A stretch of DNA of 64,000 nt from Cephaloticoccus primus (GCF_001580015.1 NZ_LSZQ01000013.1:1-64000); one strand, 5' to 3'. Positions 33,711 to 42,366 are shown, counted from the first letter of the stretch. Notes: a model not told the origin generated them from the letters alone. Made by a program: numbers and translations.

Positions 33711-33737
33711 GGGGGCCGTTATGTGGCCCCCAAAAAA
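33711..33737. terminator. Terminator-like hairpin between oxidoreductase and antitoxin genes
   Basis: GGGGGCC and GGCCCCC form a 7-bp stem around GTTATGT, flanked by six A on the plus-strand 3' side. It lies 53 bases past the stop of the minus-strand oxidoreductase gene. Only a weak TTGCGTTT follows on the minus strand, so termination efficiency is uncertain. Confidence 0.4.
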
Positions 33738-33789
33738 GCATCCGTTTCGCCCTCGGCCGCTTTTCTCACTCTCCCACGCGTGCGCCCTC

Positions 33790-35070
33790 TCAACCCGCCG
33801 GTGTCAGTGCGGCGTGCAGGGTGCGGATGGTGTCGTGGAGGCGGGGGAGGGCGGCGGGCGTTACAAGGGTGCCGGGGGCGTTGCGGCCCCACTGGCTGCC
33901 GGGCCAGGTCGCGCTGCGGAGGAAGTCTTCCATCGCGGCGTCCATGCCTTCGACATCGAGGTAGTCCTTCTGCTCCCTTGGGTCGCGGTGGGGCGAGATA
34001 AGCGTGGCGGGGATCGCGGTGATCTGTCCGCTCGAGATGTAGGCGAGGTCGTTCAGGTGAACAAAGGGGCGCGAGTCGGCGAGGCTGGTAGCGGGGCGCG
34101 GCTCTTCGCCGCGCAGGTAGCGGTAGTAGGCGAGGTGGTTTTCGCGGACGGCGTCGAAGCCGTTGACCTCGATCCGTTCGTCGCCCCGTCCGTCGAGCCA
34201 GCGAATCTCGGCATGGCTGCCGACGGTGTAGCGGATCTCCGCCTTCTCGCAGCGCAGCGTCTCGCAGTGGCGGGTCTCGCCCGCGCAGGCGTGGGTGAGG
34301 GCGCAGCGCAGGGTCTGCCCGTTACTGGTCACGGTCTGGACGAAGAAGGTGTCGGCGCTCTCGATTGCATGGGCGCGGTAGAGCTCGGCGCGCACGCTGG
34401 CGATCTCCGCCCAGGTGGAGAGTGTGTCCTGGCCGAGCCAGAAGAGCATGTTGTGGACGAGGTGCGCGTTGGCGTTGCCGAAGCAGGAGTCGAGGACGAG
34501 GCGGCCGTCGAGCATGAGGCGGCCCGCCCAGTCGGTGCGGTAAAAGTAGTCGGCGGGGCGTGGCCAGCGGGCCAAGAGGCTGGCTTCGATGAGGGCGCCA
34601 AACTCGCCGTCGAGGAGCCGCTGCTTGAGCGCGCGGCGCGCGGGCTCGATGATGAAGTTAAAGGCGACGAGTGCGGCGCGCGGCACCTGCGCGTCGTGGG
34701 CGATCATCTCCTCCAGCTCGGCGTGGTCGAGCGTGGCGGGTTTTTCCAGATAGACAGGCAGGCCCGCTTGAGCGGCGGCGCGGTGCATCTGCGCGTGCAG
34801 GTTGATGGGCGTGGAGACGACGACCATGTCGAGCGACTCGCGGCAGGCGTCGATCATCTGCTCGTAGTGGGTGAAGACGCGCACGCCGCGCTCGGCGAAG
34901 TGCCAGGCGTGCTGCTGCGGGCTAAAGGCCTCGGCCTGCGGGTCGCAGGTGCAGATGAGCTTGGCGTGGCCCTCGGCCTCAAGCTGTGCGACGGTGTGGT
35001 GGTGGGCAGCGGCGAAGCCGCCCATACCGATGATGCCGATTCGCGTGGGGCGTGGTGGCGAGGCGCTCAT
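33790..35070 (-). CDS. Gfo/Idh/MocA-family NAD(P)-dependent oxidoreductase
   Basis: A 426-residue sugar-type dehydrogenase. The Rossmann fold opens with RIGIIGMGGFAAAHHHTV (GxGxxG-like), followed by the CDPQAEAF strand and the family's EKPATLDHAELEEMI, where the EKP lysine is catalytic. The C-terminal domain is the GFO_IDH_MocA alpha/beta sheet, ending in HDTIRTLHAAL. The substrate cannot be stated; members act on inositol, glucose, UDP-sugars and others. Its start overlaps the kdsD stop by four bases, so it is translationally coupled to KDO synthesis and could act on a surface sugar; this is inference. Confidence 0.88.
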   Translation of the reverse strand: MSASPPRPTRIGIIGMGGFAAAHHHTVAQLEAEGHAKLICTCDPQAEAFSPQQHAWHFAERGVRVFTHYEQMIDACRESLDMVVVSTPINLHAQMHRAAAQAGLPVYLEKPATLDHAELEEMIAHDAQVPRAALVAFNFIIEPARRALKQRLLDGEFGALIEASLLARWPRPADYFYRTDWAGRLMLDGRLVLDSCFGNANAHLVHNMLFWLGQDTLSTWAEIASVRAELYRAHAIESADTFFVQTVTSNGQTLRCALTHACAGETRHCETLRCEKAEIRYTVGSHAEIRWLDGRGDERIEVNGFDAVRENHLAYYRYLRGEEPRPATSLADSRPFVHLNDLAYISSGQITAIPATLISPHRDPREQKDYLDVEGMDAAMEDFLRSATWPGSQWGRNAPGTLVTPAALPRLHDTIRTLHAALTPAG

Positions 35071-36050
35071 AGCAGCTTGAGCCTGGGGAGGTCCTGACCG
35101 TCGACGATGCCGACTGGTTTTCCTTTGGCGTCGAGGACTATCAAATCATCAATCTGGTGTTTTTCAAAAAGGTTCAGGGCGTCGATGCCCATCGCGTCGT
35201 CGCGGATGGTTTTAGGGGTAGGGGTCATGAATTGGTTCACGGGTTTGGTCAAAAAATCGGTGCCGCTGAGCGCGCTGCGGCGGAAGTCGCCATCGGTCAG
35301 AATACCGCTGAGGCGGCCACTGCGCGGGTGCACGAGGGCGATGCAGCCGCTCTTGGCCTTGGTCATGGCGAGGATGGCGTCCTGGAGCGTGGCGGTGTCG
35401 GGGAGCTGCGGTGCGCGCGCGCCGGTGCGCATGAGGTCGCGCACGCGGACGAGCAGGGCGCCGATGTTGCCGCCGGGGTGGTTGCGCGCGAAGTCGTCGC
35501 GCGTGAAGCCGCGGGCTTGCAGGAGCACCATGGCGAGGGCGTCGCCGAGCGCGAGTGCGGCGGTGGTGCTGGCGGTGGGCGCGAGCGCGAGCGGGCAGGC
35601 CTCGCGCGGTACGTGGTAGAGGAGCAGGTGGTCGGCGTGGCGCGCGAGGTCGGAGTCGGCGCGCGAGGTAAAGGCGACCAGGCTCACGCCCGCGCGGCGC
35701 AGCAGGGGCACGAGGCGCAGGACTTCCGTCTGGCCGCTGTTGCTGAGCAGCAGCGCGAGGTCGCCCGGGCGGCACAGGCCGAGGTCGCCGTGCAGGGCCT
35801 GGGTGGCGTCCAGAAACGCGGAGGTCGCGCCGGTGCTGTTGAAGGTGGCGACGAGTTTTTGGGCGATGTGCGCGGACTTGCCCACGCCGCTGAAGATGAG
35901 TTTGCCGCCCGCCTGGAGCGTGGCTTCGACGGCGCGGGCGGTTTTCACAAACTCGGCCCCCAGTTTTTTGGCCGTCTCTTGCAGCGCTTCGGTCTCGATC
36001 TGGAGGCAGTTTCGCGCGCGGCTGAGGATGGTTTTCGGGGTCAGTGCCAT
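35067..36050 (-). CDS. kdsD: Arabinose-5-phosphate isomerase (KdsD/KpsF/GutQ)
   Basis: A 327-residue enzyme that converts ribulose 5-phosphate to arabinose 5-phosphate, the first committed step to KDO of lipopolysaccharide. Residues 30-190 are the SIS domain (GGKLIFSGVGKSAHIAQKLV, LLLSNSGQTEVL, PTASTTAALALGDAL). Two CBS domains follow, GCIALVHPRSGRLSGILTDGDFRR and HQIDDLIVLDAKGKPVGIVDGQDL. RNHPGGNIG between the domains is a hallmark of the family. First gene of a two-gene minus-strand operon, divergent from the TPR-LysM lipoprotein gene. Confidence 0.94.
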   Translation of the reverse strand: MALTPKTILSRARNCLQIETEALQETAKKLGAEFVKTARAVEATLQAGGKLIFSGVGKSAHIAQKLVATFNSTGATSAFLDATQALHGDLGLCRPGDLALLLSNSGQTEVLRLVPLLRRAGVSLVAFTSRADSDLARHADHLLLYHVPREACPLALAPTASTTAALALGDALAMVLLQARGFTRDDFARNHPGGNIGALLVRVRDLMRTGARAPQLPDTATLQDAILAMTKAKSGCIALVHPRSGRLSGILTDGDFRRSALSGTDFLTKPVNQFMTPTPKTIRDDAMGIDALNLFEKHQIDDLIVLDAKGKPVGIVDGQDLPRLKLL

Positions 36051-36150
36051 TTAGGGTTTGTCTCCTATTCGGGGAGTTTGCGGACTCTCTAGGCCGAGAG
36101 TCGTTTCGTTCAATCCCTTTCAACACGCCGCCCACGCCGACACCGCTATC

Positions 36151-37152
36151 ATGGTACCTTGCAGAACTTACCTGGCGCGCTGCTTCGCTCTGCGGAGGTG
36201 GGGGTGGCTTGCGCTGTTGTCCTGCGTGATTTTTTCGGCCTGCGATCCGCGCGACAAGGGGCCGCAGGGGGCAGAGATTGATGACCCCAACTACCGTCTC
36301 GGCCAGCGGCTGGTGAAGCAGGGCCGCAGCCAGGAGGCACTGGCCGCCTACTTGCGCGTGATCGCCGCGCGCGGGGAGGCTGCGCCGGAGTCGCACCTCG
36401 AAGTGGGGATCATCTACTTGCAGCAGATCAAAGACCCTATCGCGGCGATTTATCATTTTAGAAAATACCTGGAGCGAAACCCGAACTCGCCGCAGGCCCC
36501 GCAAGTGCGCGGGCTGGTGGAGGGCGCGAAGCGTGAGTTCGCCCGCACGCTGCCCGCCAACCCGCTGGAAAACCAGAGCGAGCGGCTCGACATGGTGGAG
36601 CAGATCAGCCGTTTGCAGCGCGAGAATGACCAGCTGAAGGCGGAGCTGCTGAGCGCGGCGCGTCACGCGGCGACGCAGCCGCCTGCGCTGACCCAGGTGC
36701 GCGTGCCGACCAATGGCGTGCTGCTGGTGCCCTCGCGCGATGCAGAGCGCGACCGTCTGCGCGAGTCGCCTCCGCCGCCCTCGCAGCAGCAAGTGCGTGG
36801 TACTGCGCGCCAGCCGCAGGTCGTCGCGGTAAATACGCGCGAGCCCTCGCCGCTGAGCCTAGCGCCCGTGCAATCAGCGCAGGCATCCGCCGCGCCGGTC
36901 GTGCGTGCACCGACACGCCCGGGGGCAGCCGCGACAGCGAACGCCAATGCTGCGCGCCGCGTGGCGGCTGCGGAGGGCGCCCCCGTGGCGACTCGCCGGC
37001 ACGTGGTGGCGCGCGGCGACACGCTCTTCGGGCTCGCGCAGCGATACTACAACGACCGCACGCGCTGGCGGGAGATCTACAATGCGAACCGCGACGTACT
37101 CCCTAACGAGAATTCCCTAGCCGTCGGGATGGAACTTCGGATCCCCCAGTGA
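36151..37152 (+). CDS. TPR and LysM domain lipoprotein
   Basis: A 333-residue lipoprotein. It begins at 36151 with a basic n-region, hydrophobic stretch WGWLALLSCVIFSAC and a lipobox (FSAC) that places the lipidated Cys near residue 29. TPR-like helices follow (YRLGQRLVKQGRSQEALAAYLRVI and AIYHFRKYLERNPNSPQA), then a coiled coil (QISRLQRENDQLKAEL), a Pro/Ala linker, and a C-terminal LysM domain (RRHVVARGDTLFGLAQRYYN with NANRDVLPNENSL) that binds peptidoglycan. It probably links the outer membrane to the wall. A role in division or envelope growth is suggested by architecture only. Confidence 0.88.
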   Translation: MVPCRTYLARCFALRRWGWLALLSCVIFSACDPRDKGPQGAEIDDPNYRLGQRLVKQGRSQEALAAYLRVIAARGEAAPESHLEVGIIYLQQIKDPIAAIYHFRKYLERNPNSPQAPQVRGLVEGAKREFARTLPANPLENQSERLDMVEQISRLQRENDQLKAELLSAARHAATQPPALTQVRVPTNGVLLVPSRDAERDRLRESPPPPSQQQVRGTARQPQVVAVNTREPSPLSLAPVQSAQASAAPVVRAPTRPGAAATANANAARRVAAAEGAPVATRRHVVARGDTLFGLAQRYYNDRTRWREIYNANRDVLPNENSLAVGMELRIPQ

Positions 37153-37176
37153 CACACATTCCGCCCTCGTCCTGTG

Positions 37177-37467
37177 ATGCTTTTACAAAGTTTACATAAT
37201 CCCCTGCTGCTCGTCGGCATCTTGCTGGTCGGGCTGTCGCTCGCCTTGCAACTGATGCAGGTGCGGCTGCTTGAGCGGCTGGAGAACGGCTTCAAGAACA
37301 GCCGGCTGAGCGCGGATCAACTGGATCGGTGCGTGCTTCTGGCGCGTTGGGCACCGGTCGTATTGACGGTGGTCGGGGTCACCCTGCTGCTCTTCGGGTT
37401 GGGCGATGTGCAGGAGGCGTTTGAGGCCGCGCAGGAAATCGAGCCGGAGGCGACCTACTACCGATGA
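37177..37467 (+). CDS. Small two-helix membrane protein of unknown function
   Basis: A 96-residue protein (ATG at 37177; a GTG at 37174 precedes it). It has two hydrophobic helices, PLLLVGILLVGLSLALQLM near residues 8-27 and APVVLTVVGVTLLLFGL near 58-76, separated by a charged segment RLLERLENGFKNSRLSADQLDR. The C-terminal tail is acidic (EAFEAAQEIEPEATYY). I do not recognise the family. Its last codons overlap the pnuC start by four bases, so it is in one operon with pnuC and the kinase. Confidence 0.7.
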   Translation: MLLQSLHNPLLLVGILLVGLSLALQLMQVRLLERLENGFKNSRLSADQLDRCVLLARWAPVVLTVVGVTLLLFGLGDVQEAFEAAQEIEPEATYYR

Positions 37468-38114
37468 GCGAGTTTTTCTCGGCGGCGTGGATCGAGCCCG
37501 TGGCGACGGTGCTCGGTGTGGTCGCGATAGGGCTGATGATTCGCCAGAGCGTCTGGAACTTCCCCATCGGGCTGGTGCAGGTGGTGCTCTCGGGCATCAT
37601 CTTTTACAACGCGCGGTTCTACGGGGAGGTGAAGCTACAGGCACTCTACTTTGTGATGCTGTGCTACGGCTGGGCGCACTGGCTGGGCAAGGGGCGGGAG
37701 GGACGGGGCGCGAGGTCCGGCCGCCCGGCTCAGCCCGTTGAGCCAGATGCGGAGGAGCCCGTACTGCCCGTTACGCGGCTGAGCCTCGCGTGGCGCGTGG
37801 GCTACCTCGTCGTAGGCGTAGCGGCGACCCTGCTGTGGGGCGGCTACATGGCGCGGGCGACGGATGCGGCGGCGCCCTACCGCGATGCGTTTATCACCTC
37901 CTTCAGCGTCCTGCTGTCGTTTCTTCAGGTGCGCAAAAAAATCGAAAACTGGGCGGGCTGGGTCGTCGTAAACGGCGTGGCGAGTGCGACCTATTTTGCC
38001 GCGGGCCTGTACTGGTTTGGCGTGCTGTACTTTTTCTTCCTCCTGCTGGCGGTGAGCGGGCATGTCGAGTGGATGAAGTCGTATCGAAAGAGGAGGTATG
38101 CGATTGCCCCCTGA
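37464..38114 (+). CDS. pnuC: Nicotinamide riboside transporter PnuC
   Basis: A 216-residue inner-membrane protein with seven hydrophobic segments. PnuC motifs are visible: VWNFPIGLVQVVLSGIIFYNARFYGEV near residues 29-56, then YGWAHWL and the later ENWAGWVVVNGVASATYFAAGLYWFGVLYFFFL. PnuC facilitates entry of nicotinamide riboside, which is trapped by phosphorylation. A cytoplasmic loop (about residues 74-100) holds a low-complexity insert encoded partly by the G-rich repeat at 37691. It overlaps the following NR-kinase-like gene by 17 bases, supporting an NAD salvage role. Confidence 0.92.
   Translation: MSEFFSAAWIEPVATVLGVVAIGLMIRQSVWNFPIGLVQVVLSGIIFYNARFYGEVKLQALYFVMLCYGWAHWLGKGREGRGARSGRPAQPVEPDAEEPVLPVTRLSLAWRVGYLVVGVAATLLWGGYMARATDAAAPYRDAFITSFSVLLSFLQVRKKIENWAGWVVVNGVASATYFAAGLYWFGVLYFFFLLLAVSGHVEWMKSYRKRRYAIAP
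37691..37710 (+). repeat. G-rich repeat copy within pnuC
   Basis: GGGGCGGGAGGGACGGGGCG, read as GREGRG in PnuC, is a copy of the G-rich unit found at 11800, 38336, 41004 and 50474. Confidence 0.6.
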
Positions 38115-38736
38115 TCAAACGCTGAAGCGGGTGGCCGTCTTCGGGATCGAGTCGACGGGCAAGAGCACCCTGGCCGAGTTTCTCGGGCGGCACTACGGCG
38201 CGCCTGTCGCGCCGGAGTTTGTGCGCGCGTTTTGGGATGCGCACGACGGCCAGATCGGCGCGAGCGATCTGGGCGAAATCGCGCGCGGGCAAATGGCCGC
38301 CGAGGACGCTGCCGCCGCTGCGGCACTGGCCCGGTGGGGCGGGAGGGGCGGGAGGGCGCAGCGCGCGCTGGCCTCGGAGAGCCCGCCCCCCGTCGCCCCA
38401 AGCCCGCCGCTGCGAGCGCCGCTGATCATCTGCGACACCGAGCTGCTGACCAACCAGCTCTACGACGACCTGCTCTTCCCCGGGCACTGCCCCGAGTGGC
38501 TGCGCGCCGAGGCGGAGCAGCGCAGCCGCCGCTACGCGTTGTACCTGCTGTGCGGCATCGATATCCCCTTCGTACCGGACCGGATGCGCGGCGTCTCCGA
38601 TCCCGCGCGTCGCGCGCAGTGGCAGGCGCTTTGGCGCGAGACCCTCGTTTCGCGCGGGCTGCCCTTTGTGGATATTTGCGGGGAGTGGCCGGAGCGGCAG
38701 CGGCGGGCGGTCGCGGCGATCGACGCACTTTTGTAA
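38098..38736 (+). CDS. NadR-like ribosylnicotinamide kinase
   Basis: A 212-residue P-loop kinase. GIESTGKST at residues 16-24 is the Walker A motif; FLGRHYGAPVAPEFVRAFWD follows as in the C-terminal kinase domain of NadR. IICDTELLTNQLYDDL supplies Walker B, and LYLLCGIDIPFVPDRMR is the lid-region motif of this family. It lacks the NadR helix-turn-helix and NMN adenylyltransferase parts. Paired with pnuC by a 17-base overlap, it would phosphorylate imported nicotinamide riboside to NMN. An insert at about residues 78-102 (WGGRGGRAQ and a Pro/Ser run) is encoded by the G-rich repeat at 38336. Confidence 0.9.
   Translation: MRLPPDQTLKRVAVFGIESTGKSTLAEFLGRHYGAPVAPEFVRAFWDAHDGQIGASDLGEIARGQMAAEDAAAAAALARWGGRGGRAQRALASESPPPVAPSPPLRAPLIICDTELLTNQLYDDLLFPGHCPEWLRAEAEQRSRRYALYLLCGIDIPFVPDRMRGVSDPARRAQWQALWRETLVSRGLPFVDICGEWPERQRRAVAAIDALL
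38336..38359 (+). repeat. G-rich repeat copy within the NR-kinase gene
   Basis: A G-rich repeat of about 24 bases, with the core GGGAGGGGCGGGAGGG, is read in the frame GGRGGRA. Five or more runs of three or four G make it a strong G-quadruplex candidate. Confidence 0.7.
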
Positions 38737-38803
38737 AAACGGCGTTACGCGCGTCGCGCCCGTCTTGCCTATGTACGCGGTTTTCCCCCAGCCTGCGCGG
38801 CTT

Positions 38804-40228
38804 ATGGAAACTTGGCTCAATGGCCTTCACGCATGGATCAGTGGGCTCGGCCTGTCGGCGGAGCGAGTGGAGCTGGCCTCGCTGGCGGTAAACCTCGGCG
38901 TGCTGCTGGTGCTGGCCTTTGTGGCCAACTTTATCGCCAAGCAGTTGATCCTGCGCGGCGTCGCTGCGACCGTGCGCCGCACTCCCGTGAAGTGGGACGA
39001 CGCGCTGCTGGAGGCGCACTTCTTCTCGCGGCTCTCGCACCTCGCCCCCGCGATGGTGATCAATGCCTTCGGCTCCCAAGTTCTCGGCGCCACGCCCGAG
39101 GTGCTCGCAGTCGTAAACGCGGTGGTGAACATCTACCTGACGGTGATCTGGGTCATCGTGTTCTTCGCGTTTCTCGATGGGCTGCACCTGCTGGCGCGGC
39201 GCTCGGGCCGCGCCGACCGCACGCCGATCAAGGGCTTCGTCCAGGCCTTCAAGCTGGTCGCTGCCGTGGTCGCGCTGATCCTCGTGCTCGCCACGATTTT
39301 AAACAAATCACCGGTCTACATCCTCGGTGGCATGGGCGCGCTGACCGCTGTGCTGCTCCTCGTTTTCAAGGACGCGATATTGGGCTTCGTGGCGGGGATC
39401 ATGATCTCGGTAAACGAGATGGTGCGCATGGGCGACTGGATCGAGATGCCCAAGGCGGGTGCCGATGGCGACGTGATCGACGTATCGCTCACCACCGTAA
39501 AAGTGCAAAATTGGGACAAGACGATCACCACGATCCCCTCCTACGATCTGATCTCCGGCTCGTTTAAAAACTGGCGCGGGATGTTCGAGTCGGGCGGCCG
39601 GCGGATCAAACGCGCGCTGTACATCGACATGCACTCGGTACGCTTTGCCGACGAGGCAATGATCGAGCAGTGGCGGCGGATCGACCTGCTGAAAGGCTAC
39701 CTCGACGAAAAGCAGGCCGAGATCGACCGCGACAACAGCCAGCGCGGCACCGACCTGACGATCCTCGGCAACGGGCGGCGGATCACAAACTTCGGCACCT
39801 TCCGCGCCTACTGTGTCGCCTACCTGCGCCAGCACCCGCGGATCAACCAGGGCATGACGATGCTCGTGCGCCAGCTCTCCCCGGGCGAGCACGGCATCCC
39901 GCTGGAGCTCTACGTCTTCACCAACGACACGCGCTGGGCCGTCTACGAAGACATCCAGGCCGACATCTTTGACCACCTGCTCGCGGTGATCGACCAGTTC
40001 CAGCTCAGCGTCTTCCAGCAGCCCTCCGGCGGCGACCTGCAATCCGCCGTGCGCCAATTGGTCGGTGGTGGCAGCAGCAGCGGCGGGAGTGCGGAGCGGA
40101 TCGCCTCGCCGCGCGCGGCGGCGCTGCATGCGGCAGCGCAGCGGAGCGAAGTGCTCGGCGGCCCACGCGCCGGGGCGACCTTGCGCGCGGACAGCGAGGC
40201 CGAGCTGGAGCCGCGCGACGCGAAATGA
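38804..40228 (+). CDS. MscS-family mechanosensitive channel (YbdG-like)
   Basis: A 474-residue membrane protein. An N-terminal bundle of about five helices leads to the MscS pore helix (YILGGMGALTAVLLLVFKDAILGFVAGI) and beta domain (MVRMGDWIEMPKAGADGDVIDV, TVKVQNWDKTITTIPSYDLISGSFKNW). The C-terminal part, with NFGTFRAYCVAYLRQHP and LELYVFTNDTRWAVYEDIQADIFDHL, matches the larger YbdG/MscM-type subfamily. Such channels open on osmotic downshock. The start at 38804 gives METWLNGL; an earlier ATG at 38771 is possible. Its end overlaps tcdA by four bases. Confidence 0.92.
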   Translation: METWLNGLHAWISGLGLSAERVELASLAVNLGVLLVLAFVANFIAKQLILRGVAATVRRTPVKWDDALLEAHFFSRLSHLAPAMVINAFGSQVLGATPEVLAVVNAVVNIYLTVIWVIVFFAFLDGLHLLARRSGRADRTPIKGFVQAFKLVAAVVALILVLATILNKSPVYILGGMGALTAVLLLVFKDAILGFVAGIMISVNEMVRMGDWIEMPKAGADGDVIDVSLTTVKVQNWDKTITTIPSYDLISGSFKNWRGMFESGGRRIKRALYIDMHSVRFADEAMIEQWRRIDLLKGYLDEKQAEIDRDNSQRGTDLTILGNGRRITNFGTFRAYCVAYLRQHPRINQGMTMLVRQLSPGEHGIPLELYVFTNDTRWAVYEDIQADIFDHLLAVIDQFQLSVFQQPSGGDLQSAVRQLVGGGSSSGGSAERIASPRAAALHAAAQRSEVLGGPRAGATLRADSEAELEPRDAK

Positions 40229-41154
40229 CGGAGGCTTACCTGCAACGCTTTGGCGGGCTCGTGCGGCTCTATGGGCGCGCGGGGCTCGCCCGCTTGCACG
40301 CGGCACATGTGTGCGTGGTGGGCCTCGGCGGTGTGGGCTCGTGGACGGTCGAGGGACTGGCCCGCAGCGGCATCGGTGCACTGACGCTCGTCGATCTCGA
40401 CGACCTGTGCGTGACCAATGTGAACCGCCAGCTGCCCGCGCTCGACGGCACGATTGGCCGGCCAAAGGCGGTGGTGCTCGCGGAGCGCGTCAAATTGATA
40501 AACCCGTGTTGCCGCGTTGTGGCGTTAACCGAGTTTTTTACCGAGCAGAGCGCGGAGCGGATTTTGGGAGCGGCGACCAGTGGGCGCCCGGGGGCAGCGA
40601 GCGCGAACGCAGCAAGCGAGGGCTGGGTCGAGCGCACGAGCGGCGACCTCGGCGCAGGCGCAGAGGGCCGCCGCCCGCGCTTCGACTGCGTGGTCGATGC
40701 GATTGACGATGTGGGCAACAAGGCGCGGCTCGTGGCTGCCTGCGCCGCGCGCGGCTTGCCTGTGGTGACGGTCGGCGGAGCGGGCGGGCGCAGCGACCCG
40801 ACGCAGATCCGGCTCGGCGACTTGGGCGAGGCTTGGGGCGATGAATTACTGCGGCAGCTCCGCCGGAAACTGCGGCGCGAGCATGGGTTTTCCGCAGGCA
40901 TGCCCAAAGGGCGGATGCACTTCGGCGTGCGCTGCGTGTGGTCGAGCGAGCCGCGGATTTTCCCCTGGGCCGATGGCACTTGCCGCCACGAGCCCGAGGA
41001 GGAGCGGGAGGGGCGGGAGGGTGAGGCGAGAGGCAGCCTCAGGCTCGACTGCGAGAGCGGGCTTGGCGCGGCGGCCTTTGTAACGGGCTCGTTCGGGCTG
41101 GCTGCGGCGGCGGATGCGGTGCGCGCTATTGTGGGAAAAGCTGGCGGAAGTTGA
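40225..41154 (+). CDS. tcdA: tRNA threonylcarbamoyladenosine dehydratase (TcdA/CsdL)
   Basis: A 309-residue ThiF/E1-like enzyme that uses ATP to cyclise t6A37 of tRNA to ct6A. The nucleotide-binding motif VCVVGLGGVGSW is at residues 29-40, with YLQRFGGLVRLYG before it and LVDLDDLCVTNVNRQLPAL, CVVDAIDDVGNKARLV and a GGAGGRSDPTQIR stretch after it. The order matches TcdA more than MoeB or ThiF, and no CXXC zinc pairs are present. An insert of about 35 residues at 116-150 and a second near 254-270 (encoded by the G-rich repeat at 41004) are low-complexity. The end overlaps the convergent tatD by 29 bases. Confidence 0.92.
   Translation: MTEAYLQRFGGLVRLYGRAGLARLHAAHVCVVGLGGVGSWTVEGLARSGIGALTLVDLDDLCVTNVNRQLPALDGTIGRPKAVVLAERVKLINPCCRVVALTEFFTEQSAERILGAATSGRPGAASANAASEGWVERTSGDLGAGAEGRRPRFDCVVDAIDDVGNKARLVAACAARGLPVVTVGGAGGRSDPTQIRLGDLGEAWGDELLRQLRRKLRREHGFSAGMPKGRMHFGVRCVWSSEPRIFPWADGTCRHEPEEEREGREGEARGSLRLDCESGLGAAAFVTGSFGLAAAADAVRAIVGKAGGS
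41004..41022 (+). repeat. G-rich repeat copy within tcdA
   Basis: GCGGGAGGGGCGGGAGGG is read here as EREGREG, a different codon phase from the copy in the NR-kinase gene. Confidence 0.65.
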
Positions 41155-41866
41155 TGCCGATGCGTTCGGCAAAGAGCGCGAAAGGCTCGTCGCGCAGCTC
41201 GGCCAGTGTGCGGTAGCCTTGTGCAAGGTCGGGCCGGGGCGTTTCCAGTTGCTGCGGCGCGTTGGGAGCATCGGCAGCGGTTTCCTTGGGCATGTCGGTC
41301 TCGACAAGAAGCCGCTCGGGCGGGACGGCGCGCGCGGCAGCCCGGGCGCGTGTGCGTTGTGGGGCGAGTTGGCCCGCGCCAAAGGAGAAGCAGGCGCCCA
41401 GGCTTGCGAAGTCCTTAACCAGCTCGGCCGAGCCGGAGTAGGCGTGGAGCAGCAGGCGGGGCAGCGGTTTCGTCGCGCGCAAAACATCGAGCAGCAGCCC
41501 GTGCGCTCGCGTGCAGTGAATCGTGGCGACGCGGCCCAGCTCGGCGGCGAGCGCGAGCTGCGGGGTGAAGGCGGCGAGTTGCTGCTCAATCGGCGTGGGC
41601 GGCAGGTGTCGCGGCATGTGGCGGTCGAGCCCGATTTCGCCGACCTGGGCGCGCGGGTTTTCGAGCAAGTGTGCCCTGAGTTGCGCCAGCCAACCGGCAG
41701 GCGCATCAGCGCAGTACCACGGGTGCAGCCCGTAGCTCGGGATGAGCCGCGGGTCGCTCGCGGCCTGCGCGGCGACTCGGGCCCAGTCGCCCGGCTCGGC
41801 GCTGTTCAGGACTGCGAGCGCGCAATCTGCCGTGGGGCGGTGCGTATGCGCATCGTAGAAAGTCAC
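41126..41866 (-). CDS. TatD-family metal-dependent hydrolase
   Basis: A 246-residue protein starting at a GTG (VTFYDAHTHRP). The metal-binding HxH is in DAHTH, a conserved Glu in VGEIGLDRH, and later ligands are in IHCTRAHG, LLLHAYSGS and VETDMP. These define TatD DNase/deoxyribonuclease-type hydrolases. The frame runs open upstream to 42058, but that section is antisense to sufE. The gene is short for TatD (about 260) but complete. The sufE terminator separates it from the upstream sufE, and its tail overlaps tcdA convergently. Confidence 0.85.
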   Translation of the reverse strand: MTFYDAHTHRPTADCALAVLNSAEPGDWARVAAQAASDPRLIPSYGLHPWYCADAPAGWLAQLRAHLLENPRAQVGEIGLDRHMPRHLPPTPIEQQLAAFTPQLALAAELGRVATIHCTRAHGLLLDVLRATKPLPRLLLHAYSGSAELVKDFASLGACFSFGAGQLAPQRTRARAAARAVPPERLLVETDMPKETAADAPNAPQQLETPRPDLAQGYRTLAELRDEPFALFAERIGINFRQLFPQ

Positions 41867-41893
41867 GGGCTGGGGCGTTTTCTTGTGCGAAAT

Positions 41894-41916
41894 GAAAAAA
41901 AGCGGCCTGAGGCCGC
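41894..41916 (-). terminator. Rho-independent terminator of sufE
   Basis: On the minus strand GCGGCC-TCA-GGCCGC is followed by TTTTTTTT. It starts 7 bases past the sufE stop and ends before the tatD start. Confidence 0.9.
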
Positions 41917-41922
41917 AGAAGC

Positions 41923-42366
41923 TCAGGCGTGGCGCTCTTGCGCCTGCGCGAAATGAAAAATCCGCGCGCGGACGGCGGCGAGGCCGTTGCGGCGCGTGGG
42001 CGAGAGGCCATGCAGCAGGCCGAGCTCTGCGAGCGGGTCGCAGCCTTCCGTCTCGCAAGCGAGGATTTCGGCAGGCGTGCAGCCGCTGAAAAATTCGCAG
42101 AGCAGGGAGACGAGGCCGTTAACCAACGGGCTGTCGGCGGCGCAGCGGAAGCGGCAGCGCCCATCAGGGCCGAGCTCAGCGCTGAGCCAGACTTGGGAGA
42201 TGCAGCCTGCGACGAGCTGGCTGTCGTGGCGCTCGTGCGCAGCGAGTTGGCCGCCGCCCTCGCCCGCGCTGCTGCGGCGCGCGCGCTCGACGATGATCGC
42301 GAGCCGCTCTTGCGCGTTTTCGATCAGGTTCAGGTCGGCGATCAAGGCCTGTTGTAGCTCGGTCAC
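41923..42366 (-). CDS. sufE: SufE-family cysteine desulfuration protein
   Basis: A 147-residue protein that accepts persulfide sulfur from SufS or CsdA and stimulates the desulfurase. The family signature is VAGCISQVWLSAEL, whose Cys is the acceptor, followed by ADSPLVNGLVSLLCEFFSGCTPAEIL and GLSPTRRNGLAAVRARI. Start is GTG at 42366. No suf or isc genes are next to it. The closeness to tcdA recalls the csdA-csdE-csdL cluster of proteobacteria, where CsdL is TcdA and CsdE is a SufE homologue; the desulfurase gene is missing here. Confidence 0.92.
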   Translation of the reverse strand: MTELQQALIADLNLIENAQERLAIIVERARRSSAGEGGGQLAAHERHDSQLVAGCISQVWLSAELGPDGRCRFRCAADSPLVNGLVSLLCEFFSGCTPAEILACETEGCDPLAELGLLHGLSPTRRNGLAAVRARIFHFAQAQERHA

